A DNA stretch of 64,000 nucleotides, taken from Thaumasiovibrio occultus (GTDB lineage: Bacteria > Pseudomonadota > Gammaproteobacteria > Enterobacterales > Vibrionaceae). The notes below the pieces were generated by a model, which saw nothing but the letters and a program-made list of their open reading frames with translations, did no database searches and was not told the DNA's origin. Location: NCBI GenBank assembly GCA_019703815.1, contig AP023053.1, forward strand, positions 482,995 through 546,994, written 5' to 3'. Positions 26,169-35,221 of the stretch are shown one piece after another. The position numbers and the translations under genes are program-made. Numbering within the stretch: position 1 is the stretch's first letter; the number at the start of each line of letters is the position of its first letter.

Positions 26169-27528
26169 ACGCGGCGATGGGTTGGTTTTCTACCAGTGAC
26201 GGTAAATGCCACTTGCCGGAACGCCAACGTCGTGCCATGAGCAATCCACGGAACCATTCGTCAGCCGCATTGGCAAACCAGATCCCAAGTACGCCTAAGC
26301 CGATATGTAAGCCAAGGAAGTAGCCCATACCGACGGCGATGGTCCACATACTGAAAATGCCCACTTTCACCGTGTAGGTCATATCACCTGCGCCGCGCAA
26401 GGCGTTAATGAACACCAAGTTAAATACGCGTCCCATTTCCAGCACGATACTGACGATCAGCAAGGTGGCAGCAAGGGTGATGATCTCGTTGTTGTCGGTA
26501 AACAACCCAAGAATATCAAAGCGGAAACCGGCGATCAGTAGGGTAGCGAGCAGTGACATCAACAAGCTAACCAAAAAGTACTGTTGTACTTTGCGGGTGA
26601 TCTCGGCAATCCACTGCTTACCAACATAGTAGCCGGTTTGAATTTGCGCGGCTTGACCGACCGACAGCGAAAACGCAAACGAAAAACGCGCAATGTTCAT
26701 CGCATAAGTGTAAGCGGTTAGCGATGCGGTGCCCATTTGAGTGATGATGTAAATCAGGGTCATTTGAGCAAGGTTATAAGACAGCATTTCAGAGGCCGAC
26801 ATCGCACCGAGCTTGATGGTTTTTTTATACAATGCGAGGTCGATTTTAAACCAACGGCCAAGTGGAATTTCAATACCTTTTTGGCGAATGTTGACCCACA
26901 AAATGAACGCACCGACAAACTGGCTAATGATGGTTGCAGTGGCAACCCCTTTTACGCCATAAACCGGCAAATCAAACGGCGAATACAGCACGCAGTAGTT
27001 ACCGACGATATTGAGCACGCCAGTAAAGAGGTTTACCAGCATTGGCGTACGGCTATAGCCATGACAGCGGAGGATCACGGCAAAAGTGAGGCTTAAACTC
27101 AAGCCGAAAAAGCCACCGCCGGCAATGGCGAAGTATTGGGTCGCGTAAAGCGCTACTTTGCTGTCGAGGCCAAAAAGTCCAATCACATTCGGTGCAAACA
27201 GACCTGTCAGTAAACTTAAAATAGCGCCCACTGCGCCGCCCACCACAATACTGATCACCCCGACATCGGCTGCTCTTTGGGTATCAGAAGCGCCGTTGGA
27301 TTGGCTGATCAAAATACTGCCGCCGTTACCTGCGGTCATGGCCACGATCATTAAAAAGAACATCAATTGGCTAGTAAGGCCAACCGCTGCAACTGCGTTG
27401 TCGGAATAACCGCTCAGCATAAAGACATCGCTTACGCCAAGCAGCATTCGCAACGTCGTTTCAATAAAAATTGGCCATGCGAGGGAGACGATACCCATGC
27501 GCTTGGCAATATCGGTGGTCGTGGTCAT
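26167..27528 (-). CDS. MATE family multidrug/Na+ antiporter
   Basis: 453 residues with 12 predicted membrane helices in two similar halves. The first half opens ISLAWPIFIET-like (SLAWPIFIETTLRMLLGVSD), with MLSGYSDNAVAAVGLTSQ in helix 2, the region that lines the cation site in NorM-type exporters. It exports cationic drugs or metabolites in exchange for Na+ or H+. The closest family is the Vibrio MATE group other than NorM itself. The start ATG 27528 has no clear ribosome binding site. Confidence 0.92.
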   Translation of the reverse strand: MTTTTDIAKRMGIVSLAWPIFIETTLRMLLGVSDVFMLSGYSDNAVAAVGLTSQLMFFLMIVAMTAGNGGSILISQSNGASDTQRAADVGVISIVVGGAVGAILSLLTGLFAPNVIGLFGLDSKVALYATQYFAIAGGGFFGLSLSLTFAVILRCHGYSRTPMLVNLFTGVLNIVGNYCVLYSPFDLPVYGVKGVATATIISQFVGAFILWVNIRQKGIEIPLGRWFKIDLALYKKTIKLGAMSASEMLSYNLAQMTLIYIITQMGTASLTAYTYAMNIARFSFAFSLSVGQAAQIQTGYYVGKQWIAEITRKVQQYFLVSLLMSLLATLLIAGFRFDILGLFTDNNEIITLAATLLIVSIVLEMGRVFNLVFINALRGAGDMTYTVKVGIFSMWTIAVGMGYFLGLHIGLGVLGIWFANAADEWFRGLLMARRWRSGKWHLPSLVENQPIAA

Positions 27529-27838
27529 GTTGGTAGACGCTCGGAACAGGGAATACGCAGAATTGCGGACGGCGTAGTGTACTCCTTTGTCGTTAGCAAA
27601 GCTTGATAAATATCATGTAATGAATGAAATATAAGCGTCAATTTTCATTGGATGAAAAGAAAATCAACGAGATAGATCTGTTACATAAAAGATGAATTGC
27701 CACACAAAACATCAGAATTTAGTTGCAATTCAGTGTTATTTCGAAGAACGTTATCAATAGGTTTAATTTGTACAGTTATCCGGTTATCGTAGCAGGACAA
27801 TATTGAGTAGGATGTAGCGCACAGACGGAGAGTGCAAG
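27529..27838. other. Divergent region between the MATE gene and argC
   Basis: 310 AT-rich bases with the two promoters. Sequences near 27610-27640 contain TGAATGAAATAT, reminiscent of half an ArgR box, but too weak to call. Confidence 0.4.
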
Positions 27839-28774
27839 GTGAGCAAGTTTCGCGTATTTATAGATGGACAGTCGGGCACCACAGGCTTACAAATCAGACA
27901 ACGTCTGGAACATCATCCAGATATAGAGCTGGTGTTTATCGATCATGAGTTGCGTCGTGACGACAACGAAAAGCGTCGCATTATGAAAGAAGTGGATGTA
28001 ACGATCCTCTGTTTGCCAGATGAAGCCGCTAAAGAAAGCGCCAAGATGGCGCAAGAAGTCGGTTGTCGTTTGCTCGATGCAAGCTCGGCACACCGCACAC
28101 AACCGGGTTGGGTATATGGCTTTCCTGAACTTAACCAAGATCAGCGCTTGGCAATTCAAACAGCGCAATGTGTGTCGAATCCTGGCTGTTACGCGACAGG
28201 TGCTATTGCACTGTTAGCCCCGCTGGCCGATTTTATCAGCCAACGCGCGCTGACCATTAACGCGATTTCAGGTTACACCGGTGGTGGTAAAGACTTGATC
28301 GCGTCGTATGAGCAGGGCGGACCGGTTTACGGTGCTTACGGCCTGACACTGAGACACAAACATATTCCTGAAATTACTCACTGGGCCGGTTTAGTGAAAT
28401 CACCGATGTTCGTGCCATCTGTCGGTAACTATGCGCAAGGTATGTTGGTGTTTATTCCGCTGCAAGGTGAGCCTAAGTTTGCCAAAATGCTGCACAACAC
28501 CTTGTCGGCACATTATCGTGATGAGCCTATGGTTCGTGTCTTCCCGCAGCAAGATTTCGCCGCCTATGAAGGCAGCGCGTTTTTGACCCCACACGGTATA
28601 GAAGGCAGTAACCGTCTTGAAATAATGACCTTTGCTAATCCAGATGCCAGCCAAGCGCTATTGGTGGCGAAGTTGGATAACTTGGGTAAAGGTGCATCAG
28701 GGGCGGCAGTACAGAACTTGAACTTGATGTTGGGATTAGAAGAGTCGCTTTGCGTTAATCTGCCAACCGACTAA
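27839..28774 (+). CDS. argC: N-acetyl-gamma-glutamyl-phosphate reductase, type 2
   Basis: The third step of arginine/ornithine synthesis: NADPH-dependent reduction of N-acetylglutamyl phosphate to the semialdehyde. 311 residues is the short type 2 form. It has the nucleotide-binding start FRVFIDGQSGTTGLQIRQRL, catalytic Cys117 in VSNPGCYATGAIAL, and SGYTGGGKDLIASYE. The start is GTG 27839, with ACGGAG 8 bases upstream. Type 2 ArgC occurs in Vibrionaceae beside, or in place of, the type 1 enzyme of the argCBH cluster. Here it stands alone, so it may be a second copy or serve another pathway. Confidence 0.9.
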   Translation: MSKFRVFIDGQSGTTGLQIRQRLEHHPDIELVFIDHELRRDDNEKRRIMKEVDVTILCLPDEAAKESAKMAQEVGCRLLDASSAHRTQPGWVYGFPELNQDQRLAIQTAQCVSNPGCYATGAIALLAPLADFISQRALTINAISGYTGGGKDLIASYEQGGPVYGAYGLTLRHKHIPEITHWAGLVKSPMFVPSVGNYAQGMLVFIPLQGEPKFAKMLHNTLSAHYRDEPMVRVFPQQDFAAYEGSAFLTPHGIEGSNRLEIMTFANPDASQALLVAKLDNLGKGASGAAVQNLNLMLGLEESLCVNLPTD

Positions 28775-28796
28775 TTTCAAACACGTCGTCATTTAG

Positions 28797-28832
28797 AAAA
28801 CCACAGCGTCGAAAGGCGGCTGTGGTTTTTTT
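28797..28832 (+). terminator. Terminator of argC
   Basis: AAACCACAGC pairs with GCTGTGGTTT around an 11-base loop, followed by a run of seven T. It is 23 bases past the argC stop. Confidence 0.9.
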
Positions 28833-29069
28833 GTGATGGTAGTCATCAAAAAAGGCATTAATAGCGAATAAAAAGAGATCTAAGTCACTATATAGTGCTG
28901 ATAAATGCTGCTCTCACCATCAAAATACTTATATGTAGGTGATATACCGCGTTTGTTTAGATTTTGATCGCTTTTGAACAGGATTAATTGAATTAGCTTG
29001 GCGTTATATAGGTATTATGATTACAATACGCGTATTGAAGTTAGAGTTCGCTCGCATTTATCTTGTGCT

Positions 29070-29271
29070 TAGTAACTGCGTAGTGGAATAAACTGAAACT
29101 GAATTACAAAAAAAGAGCGGCTTTCACTTAGTCGCTCACTCCTCAGAGCGACACGGCTGTGCGCTGGTTTGGCCGCCAACACCACAGTACGCCTCTCAAC
29201 ACATTGTTACTGCATAGCTGGCCTGTTTACTCAGGTTTAGTAACTCGCCCAGTCTCGTACTGGGCTTTTTA
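29070..29271 (+). ncRNA. Candidate small RNA upstream of a diguanylate cyclase gene
   Basis: A promoter-like pair TTGAAG (29035-29040) and TTATCT (29058-29063) with a 17-base spacer would start transcription near 29070. A strong terminator hairpin GCCCAGT/ACTGGGC with TTTTTATT lies at 29247-29271. No gene on the plus strand lies between argC's own terminator and this hairpin, so the hairpin is an orphan. The roughly 200 bases between have no good reading frame. The inside contains another stem-rich stretch (29115-29160). This is inference from signals only. Confidence 0.3.
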
Positions 29272-29376
29272 TTGCCTGTAATTTGTGATTGTTAGAAAAG
29301 GTTCTAGAGTCGATGGCTGTTCGGCGCTCGCAACGTCCTTCGTTAGAGCGCCCTTGTTTACGCTGCGCCAAACACG

Positions 29377-30621
29377 CTACAGCGAACACGGACACACTGG
29401 GTTGAAGGCGCTTTTGATAATAGACGCTGCGTTGACTACTTGGTTGCGGCCTTTTTTCTTGGCATGATAAAGGGCGTTGTCGGCCTGATAAATCGCCTCG
29501 TAGCCAGCATCTTCATCTTTATCGGTCCGTAAACTGCCAAGCATAGAATCACTGATCCCCACACTGATGGTCATCTTGATTTGCGCTTCGCTGCGAGCAT
29601 GCTGCAGCGATGTTTGCACGATATGCTGGCGTACCTTTTCCATTTTCGTCGCGGCTTGCTCGGCATTCAATCCCACGAAAATCACCATGAACTCTTCGCC
29701 GCCATAACGGTACAAGTGCTCTTTTGGCAACTGTGCGCGTAACTCTTTGCCCAGCGTCGTTAACACGGTATCACCGCACTGGTGTCCGTACTGATCGTTC
29801 AGTTTTTTAAAATGATCGATATCGACCATGGCAATCGCAAACTGGCCATTAAGAAACTGCAGTTTTGCATCCAAGGCGCGGCGTGATTGCAGCCCCGTCA
29901 AACTGTCCCAATAGGCCATTTTCCGGCTGTGTTCGAGCAACAGTAAGGCGGTAAAAAAGCCTGTGAGCGAGAACAGTAGGGTAAAGCCTACACCACCACC
30001 GAGATAGAACGATAGCGAGTTGACGCATGCGCACACTCCAATTAACGAGAGATGTGACACGGTTGGTACCTGTCTGATCCGGTAGATCAAAAACAGTAGA
30101 GTCGACGCGCTAATTAACAAAGTGAACAGGTTCAAGGCGACATGGAGATTGATTGACGCAACCAGCGTCGAAAAGTACGACCATTTCGCGGCCTCGTACA
30201 TAACGATCGCGCCCCACACGCATTGCCCGGTGATCACGCCAAGATTAAACAGGCCAGTACGAGACAAGATTTCACGCTCAGGTTGCGAAACCAGCACTAT
30301 TAAGTTCACGTTAAACAGCAAGGCTATCAGTGAAAAACCGGCACGTTCTGCTGATGGCACCAAGCAAACCGACATGAAAATCAACGCAATATAGGTAACA
30401 ACGAGAAGCAGGAGGGCAAAAAAAGCTTTCGGCTGTTTGAACTGTAGCGCCATCAAGGCGGCCAGTCCTAACACCATCAGTGGTGCATAGTGAAACACGT
30501 GGGATGGCAGTTGCGCTGGCAATGAGAGACTTTGGATCGCGGCATTGGTAGCAAACACACCCAGTGTAAGCATTAATACCCATTTCATCGCTGTGGCTTG
30601 ATCAAGATAGTGACGTGGCAT
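29377..30621 (-). CDS. Membrane-bound diguanylate cyclase (GGDEF)
   Basis: 414 residues: about seven membrane helices (residues 12-235) followed by a GGDEF domain (about 245-405). The signature is YRYGGEEFMVIF (GGEEF, active form), with AMVDIDHFKKLNDQYGHQCG as the metal and substrate region. It makes cyclic di-GMP from GTP. The RxxD inhibitory site that normally sits five residues before GGEEF is absent (LPKEHLYRYGG), so product feedback is probably missing. It pairs with a second, similar cyclase upstream on the same strand. Confidence 0.93.
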   Translation of the reverse strand: MPRHYLDQATAMKWVLMLTLGVFATNAAIQSLSLPAQLPSHVFHYAPLMVLGLAALMALQFKQPKAFFALLLLVVTYIALIFMSVCLVPSAERAGFSLIALLFNVNLIVLVSQPEREILSRTGLFNLGVITGQCVWGAIVMYEAAKWSYFSTLVASINLHVALNLFTLLISASTLLFLIYRIRQVPTVSHLSLIGVCACVNSLSFYLGGGVGFTLLFSLTGFFTALLLLEHSRKMAYWDSLTGLQSRRALDAKLQFLNGQFAIAMVDIDHFKKLNDQYGHQCGDTVLTTLGKELRAQLPKEHLYRYGGEEFMVIFVGLNAEQAATKMEKVRQHIVQTSLQHARSEAQIKMTISVGISDSMLGSLRTDKDEDAGYEAIYQADNALYHAKKKGRNQVVNAASIIKSAFNPVCPCSL

Positions 30622-31031
30622 TGTTGTGATTTATATTTCTTTTGGGGCCAAATTGAGCAGACGTGACGCTCGCTACCAATAAAAAAAGAATGCAGTACAC
30701 TTTAGAGGAGGTGCTTCGCATCCTAATGATCGCAATAAATTCCGGTAATTTTCTGAGTGTTTTTGCTGCTAGCTAACTGTATTTGCTAAATTATTTTGGA
30801 TTAATATCACACTTATTTGTATGAGGCGATAGGTTTTCAAAAAAATGATAACGAAATCGATTGCTTGGCAGGAATTGCCTTTAGTGTTTGACGTAGTGGT
30901 CTAAAAACACCGTCATTACTATTCACCTACTGAATAGGTCGCTGCGCGCGATCTAAACGACAGCTCAAAGGAGTAAAGCTGGGAAATACCTGTCGCAACG
31001 ACAAGTCGTTACTTTTTGTCTAAGCGTGTGT
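30622..31031. other. Intergenic region between two diguanylate cyclase genes
   Basis: 410 AT-rich bases. They should carry the promoter of the downstream cyclase. I saw no c-di-GMP riboswitch core and no gene. Confidence 0.4.
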
Positions 31032-32408
31032 TTAAGCGTTTGTCTGCGTTTTTGGCTTTACGTTTGTTTTGGTTCGGGCAGTCGGTTTTGCCGGCGTCTT
31101 TTTCTTTTCGCTGACGGGGGGCTTGTCGTTGGATTTGGCCTTTGCTTTGACTGATCTTTTCGCTTTATTCGCAACAACAAGTTGGTTACGCCCTTGTTTT
31201 TTCGCTTTATACAGGGCTTTGTCGGCGGCGTTGATACACTCTTCTGTAGAACGATAGTGCTCATCACAAGCCATGCCGATACTGACGGTAATGGACTCGC
31301 GTGTATGTTTTGCCGAGTTTTCGCGCATCTGTCGCCCGGTTTTATCGTCGTCAGGGCGTGCGGCTTGATTGCGAATAACAAGTGGATATTGTGCGATGCG
31401 CTCACGCAGCGCCTCTAGGTGAGATTGGCATTCCTCGCTGGGCGTTTTGATAAAGATCACCGCAAACTCTTCCCCCCCATAACGATAAACCCGAGCCCCA
31501 CCGCCAGTATGTTTCATTTGGCTGGCAACGAAACGCAGCACATCATCACCGGTATCGTGGCCATAGCTGTCATTAAACTGCTTAAAATGGTCGATATCGA
31601 TCATCGCGATGGTATAGCCCGGTTTCAGGAAATTCAGATCTTCTTCAAACATCCGCCGGCCAGCAATATCAGTCAGTTCATCTAAATAGGCTAGACGATG
31701 ACTGCGAGTCACAATACTTAGCAGCATAAACACGCCAACAAAGCTAAATAGCACCGCAGAGATATAGGTCTTATCAAACAGCAAAAACGTACAGAATGAT
31801 GCGGTAAGGGCGGTGAATATAATGAGATCGCTACTGTTGCGGCGTGCCAAGATACAAAGGGTCACCACACTGATCGCAATGAGGTTTACTAAGATAGTGA
31901 TGAGGGGCAAGGGCGATACTCTGCCGAGGATAAAGAAATAGCCATCCCAGATCTGCGGTTGTTGGTAAGCGTAAGTAATGATCCACTGAAAACAGGCTAG
32001 CGCAATAACCAGTTGCCAAAGAAGATACAGTAAGCCAGACGATGACAGCGGCCGACGCGGTGGCAGCAGCAGGATAAACAGCAAATTGAGTGGCAACACA
32101 GTTGCCAACACGTTGAAATAAAGCCGCGTTAGTCCATGATACAGCGGCACCTGCAACCAAGTTTGAACAATGAAATAGGCCAGCGTCATCAACAATGCGG
32201 TTTGCGCGACTCGACTTTGATTGAATAAATGCGCCAGTAAAATCACTAACCCGTAAGCGACGTAAGGTAGGGTACTGAGCAAAGTGAGGTAATCGTGCGA
32301 GAGACCACCAAAGGCATCGAGTGTCACCAACAGCGTGGTTAATAGCGTAATAGGGAAAACTAAGCGCAATGCAGGAAGCTCGCGCAGGTGTTGTTGGAGT
32401 GCAGTCAT
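31032..32408 (-). CDS. Membrane-bound diguanylate cyclase (GGDEF) with a basic tail
   Basis: 458 residues. Seven or so membrane helices (about residues 12-230) are followed by a GGDEF domain with AMIDIDHFKQFNDSYGHDTG and YRYGGEEFAVIF. As in its neighbour, there is no RxxD inhibitory site (GGGARVYRYGG). After residue 400 comes a Lys/Pro/Thr-rich tail of about 50 residues (KAKAKSNDKPPVSEKKKTPA) that the neighbour lacks and that could bind nucleic acid or acidic partners. The two cyclases share their architecture and look like an old tandem duplication. Confidence 0.93.
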   Translation of the reverse strand: MTALQQHLRELPALRLVFPITLLTTLLVTLDAFGGLSHDYLTLLSTLPYVAYGLVILLAHLFNQSRVAQTALLMTLAYFIVQTWLQVPLYHGLTRLYFNVLATVLPLNLLFILLLPPRRPLSSSGLLYLLWQLVIALACFQWIITYAYQQPQIWDGYFFILGRVSPLPLITILVNLIAISVVTLCILARRNSSDLIIFTALTASFCTFLLFDKTYISAVLFSFVGVFMLLSIVTRSHRLAYLDELTDIAGRRMFEEDLNFLKPGYTIAMIDIDHFKQFNDSYGHDTGDDVLRFVASQMKHTGGGARVYRYGGEEFAVIFIKTPSEECQSHLEALRERIAQYPLVIRNQAARPDDDKTGRQMRENSAKHTRESITVSIGMACDEHYRSTEECINAADKALYKAKKQGRNQLVVANKAKRSVKAKAKSNDKPPVSEKKKTPAKPTARTKTNVKPKTQTNA

Positions 32409-32781
32409 TTGATTACGCGGTGTAAGCTGGGATTGGTTTCGACGATGTAGCTGCGCTTTCTACTGAGATTGGCAGCATATTTGGTTATGAAAATACCTAA
32501 TAGGTTTTCGTAACGCTTTTACAACAGTATACCTGTGGTGAGTCGGGTAGATGGGATACAAAGGGCGTTCTGCGTGTCGCCCCTCAAAAAATGCGGCTAG
32601 TTGCTGATTTTATCAGCTAACACCTATGGCTTCGCCTACATCGTATACAGTAAAAAAACGTGACTGTTGGTTTATTTAGTGTGAAACGAGAGATATTTCA
32701 GATGGGGTTTGCGTGCTGTTGATCACACTAATGTGCTATGCGTGACTAACATACGTCACCTATCGAGCGTTCGTTAGAGAC
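32409..32781. other. Upstream region of the second cyclase gene
   Basis: About 370 bases without a supported gene or RNA. Confidence 0.4.
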
Positions 32782-32811
32782 AAAAAAGCCATAACGTCGT
32801 TATGGCTTTTT
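32782..32811 (-). terminator. Terminator of rnb
   Basis: An almost perfect 13-base stem (AAAAGCCATAACG/CGTTATGGCTTTT) with T runs on either strand lies 80 bases past the rnb stop. Confidence 0.88.
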
Positions 32812-32845
32812 AGATCGTCGTCGAGCGTTAGCGTTCAAATGCTCT

Positions 32846-32869
32846 GCATTCAAGCATTCAAGCATTCAA
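32846..32869. repeat. Three tandem copies of an 8-base repeat
   Basis: GCATTCAA occurs three times in perfect tandem, 23 bases after the rnb stop (minus strand) and before its terminator. Confidence 0.9.
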
Positions 32870-32891
32870 GCACCTTGCACAGGCGTCGAAA

Positions 32892-34892
32892 TTACTCGGC
32901 AGTTTCTTCTGCTGGGCTGTCTTGTTTTAGATCGGGAAATTGCTTGATCGGTTTTGCCACGATGCTACGTGTCGCTACCTTAATATCAGCCAATTTCACT
33001 TCGATCTGATCGCCCAACTGGTATTCACGGACTTTATCGATATTGATAATGCCTTGCTCGCCAACACACTCGATGCGCTCTTTGTTATCCATGATCAATG
33101 GCGCAGGAACAAAGGCCATCGCACCGTTTTCAAGTAGACGTACACGCATACCGGCACGATTGATATCGAAGATCTCTGCGTTGAAGATGGTTTCGTTTTT
33201 CAGATCGTCTTGCAGCAATTGTACATACAACCAATCACCCACGTTACGCTCGGCCATGCGGTGAGAGCGGCGGTGCATCGCCATTTCTTCGCCCACGGTT
33301 TCGTCTGGGGTTTGCACTGGCGCTTGATCAGCAATGATGCCTTTCAACATGCGGTGGTTGATCATGTCGCCGTATTTACGGATTGGTGATGTCCATGTCG
33401 CGTACACCTCAAGGCCCATTGCATAGTGCGGGGCAGGGGTGTTTAGCACTTCGCTGTACGCTTGGAACTTGCGGAAACGGTTATCAAGGTAAGTTGTCTC
33501 TTGCTCGTTCAACCAGCGGCGTAGTGCGCTAAAGCCGTCAAGCGTTAGCAGCTGCTCTTCGGTAAATGGCGCGTTGTATTCAGTGATCACGTCCATCACG
33601 TCTTTGATTTTCTCAGCGTTAAAGCCAGCGTGACAGTTAAACACACCTTGGTTGTAGGTTTTGCTTAGCATGCGGCCGGCACAGATGTTCGCGGAGATCA
33701 TCGCTTCTTCGACCATACGGTTCGCTGTGCGGCGAGCATCGACGTGGATTGCCAATACTGCGCTGTCTTCACCTAGCTCGAAACGGTAGTCTGGGCGATC
33801 TGGGAAGATGACGGCATTCGCGGTACGCCATGCGGTACGTGAGTCAGCAAACGCTTTTAGTGCGCGTATTTGTTGCTCGATATGCGCTTCAGGTGCCCAT
33901 TTTTCGCACTCGCCGTTTTCCAAGAAATCAGACACGTTGTCGTAAGACAGACGACCTTGGGATTGGATCCAGCCTGCGAAGAAACGAATGTCATCCGAGA
34001 TGGTACCGTCAGCGCTAACGTGCATTTCACACACAATCGCTGGGCGTTTTTCATCTTGTTTGAGTGAGCACAGCTCATCGCTGAGATCACGCGGTAGCAT
34101 TGGAATGTTACGACCCGGCAGGTACACCGTAAAACCACGCTTACGCGCTTCGTTATCCATGTCGTCGCCTACAGCGATGTAAGCCGTTGGATCGGCAATA
34201 GCGACAGTCAGGGTGAAGCTGCCATCGTCGTGTTGCACGGTATGCAACGCATCATCCATATCTTTGGTCGAGTCGCCATCGATAGTGATGAAAGGCAAGT
34301 GGGTCAGATCTTCACGCGGAAGATCTTGATCAAGAATGTGCCACTCGTCTTGGCCAGCAGGCTCAGCGTTAGGCAGATTGTGATGGGCTAGCGTTACCCA
34401 CCATGGCGCGATTTTATCTTCGCTGTCGGTGATTTTTTCGCTAACTTCACAGAAAAAGGTATTGTTATCGCCCTCAAGCGGGTGACGAGTCAGGTGAGCA
34501 ACAACCCAATCGCCTTCTTTCAGATCATCCGCTTTGACGCCTTTACGGGCCTTTGCTTTAATCGCATCTTTAAGCTGTGGGTGATCTGGAACAACGTTCA
34601 AACGGCCTTTAAACAGTTTCACTCGACCGATAAAACGGGAGACTGACGCTTCAATCAAAGACTCAGGTTCAGCAACCTTCTTGTCCTTTTCTTCACGAAC
34701 GAATGCCGACACTTTATCGCCGTGCATTACTTTCTTCATGTAGTTAGGTGGAATGAAGATGCTGTCTTTACTGTTGTCAATTTCAAGAAAACCAAAGCCG
34801 CGGTCTGTGGCTTTCACAGTCCCTTCTTTCTTTGGCAGTTTTTCCTGCATGTCTTTTTTAAGTTGCGCTAGTAGGGGATTATTTTGAAACAT
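32892..34892 (-). CDS. rnb: Exoribonuclease II
   Basis: RNase II degrades single-stranded RNA 3' to 5' in mRNA turnover. The 666-residue protein aligns along its length with E. coli Rnb. It has an N-terminal cold-shock domain ([23 protein letters not shown]), the RNB catalytic domain with the Mg-binding Asp cluster ([16 protein letters not shown]), [20 protein letters not shown], and a C-terminal S1 domain. I start at the ATG 34892 ([11 protein letters not shown]), as in E. coli; an upstream TTG adds seven residues. The C-terminus adds a short acidic tail. Confidence 0.96.
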   Translation of the reverse strand: MFQNNPLLAQLKKDMQEKLPKKEGTVKATDRGFGFLEIDNSKDSIFIPPNYMKKVMHGDKVSAFVREEKDKKVAEPESLIEASVSRFIGRVKLFKGRLNVVPDHPQLKDAIKAKARKGVKADDLKEGDWVVAHLTRHPLEGDNNTFFCEVSEKITDSEDKIAPWWVTLAHHNLPNAEPAGQDEWHILDQDLPREDLTHLPFITIDGDSTKDMDDALHTVQHDDGSFTLTVAIADPTAYIAVGDDMDNEARKRGFTVYLPGRNIPMLPRDLSDELCSLKQDEKRPAIVCEMHVSADGTISDDIRFFAGWIQSQGRLSYDNVSDFLENGECEKWAPEAHIEQQIRALKAFADSRTAWRTANAVIFPDRPDYRFELGEDSAVLAIHVDARRTANRMVEEAMISANICAGRMLSKTYNQGVFNCHAGFNAEKIKDVMDVITEYNAPFTEEQLLTLDGFSALRRWLNEQETTYLDNRFRKFQAYSEVLNTPAPHYAMGLEVYATWTSPIRKYGDMINHRMLKGIIADQAPVQTPDETVGEEMAMHRRSHRMAERNVGDWLYVQLLQDDLKNETIFNAEIFDINRAGMRVRLLENGAMAFVPAPLIMDNKERIECVGEQGIINIDKVREYQLGDQIEVKLADIKVATRSIVAKPIKQFPDLKQDSPAEETAE

Positions 34893-35221
34893 TTGGTCCA
34901 GGTCTCTGTTCAATTACCGCAACACTATAAGGGGTTGCGGCGCTAAAACCAAGTGTCGGTCATATTGCGGCGGATTATTTGTCAGTATTACTAAAAGACG
35001 GGCCCTGTAATTCGTATGGATTTGCAATAGAGTGCACGTCTTATCCGTAGGAACAACAGTAAAAATGTGACCCGCTTCATTTTTTTCTAGTATTTTTTCA
35101 GGCAATGGCGTAGAATCCGCGCCTCATTTGTCGAGGCCCATAGCTGCGGGTTACTTTAAGCAGAACCTTAGAGCTTAAGGGGTCTCTATTTATTTTTATT
35201 GATTATCTTATTGGGATCCCA
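34893..35221. other. Divergent region and long leader of deaD
   Basis: About 330 bases between rnb and deaD. Near 35170-35190 a small hairpin CCTTA/TAAGG precedes a T-rich stretch close to the deaD start. Long cold-responsive leaders are known for deaD in enterobacteria, so regulation here is possible but not shown. Confidence 0.4.

Noticed and set aside
27600..27650. An ArgR operator upstream of argC
   Set aside because: Only a weak half match; a full pair of ARG boxes is not present.
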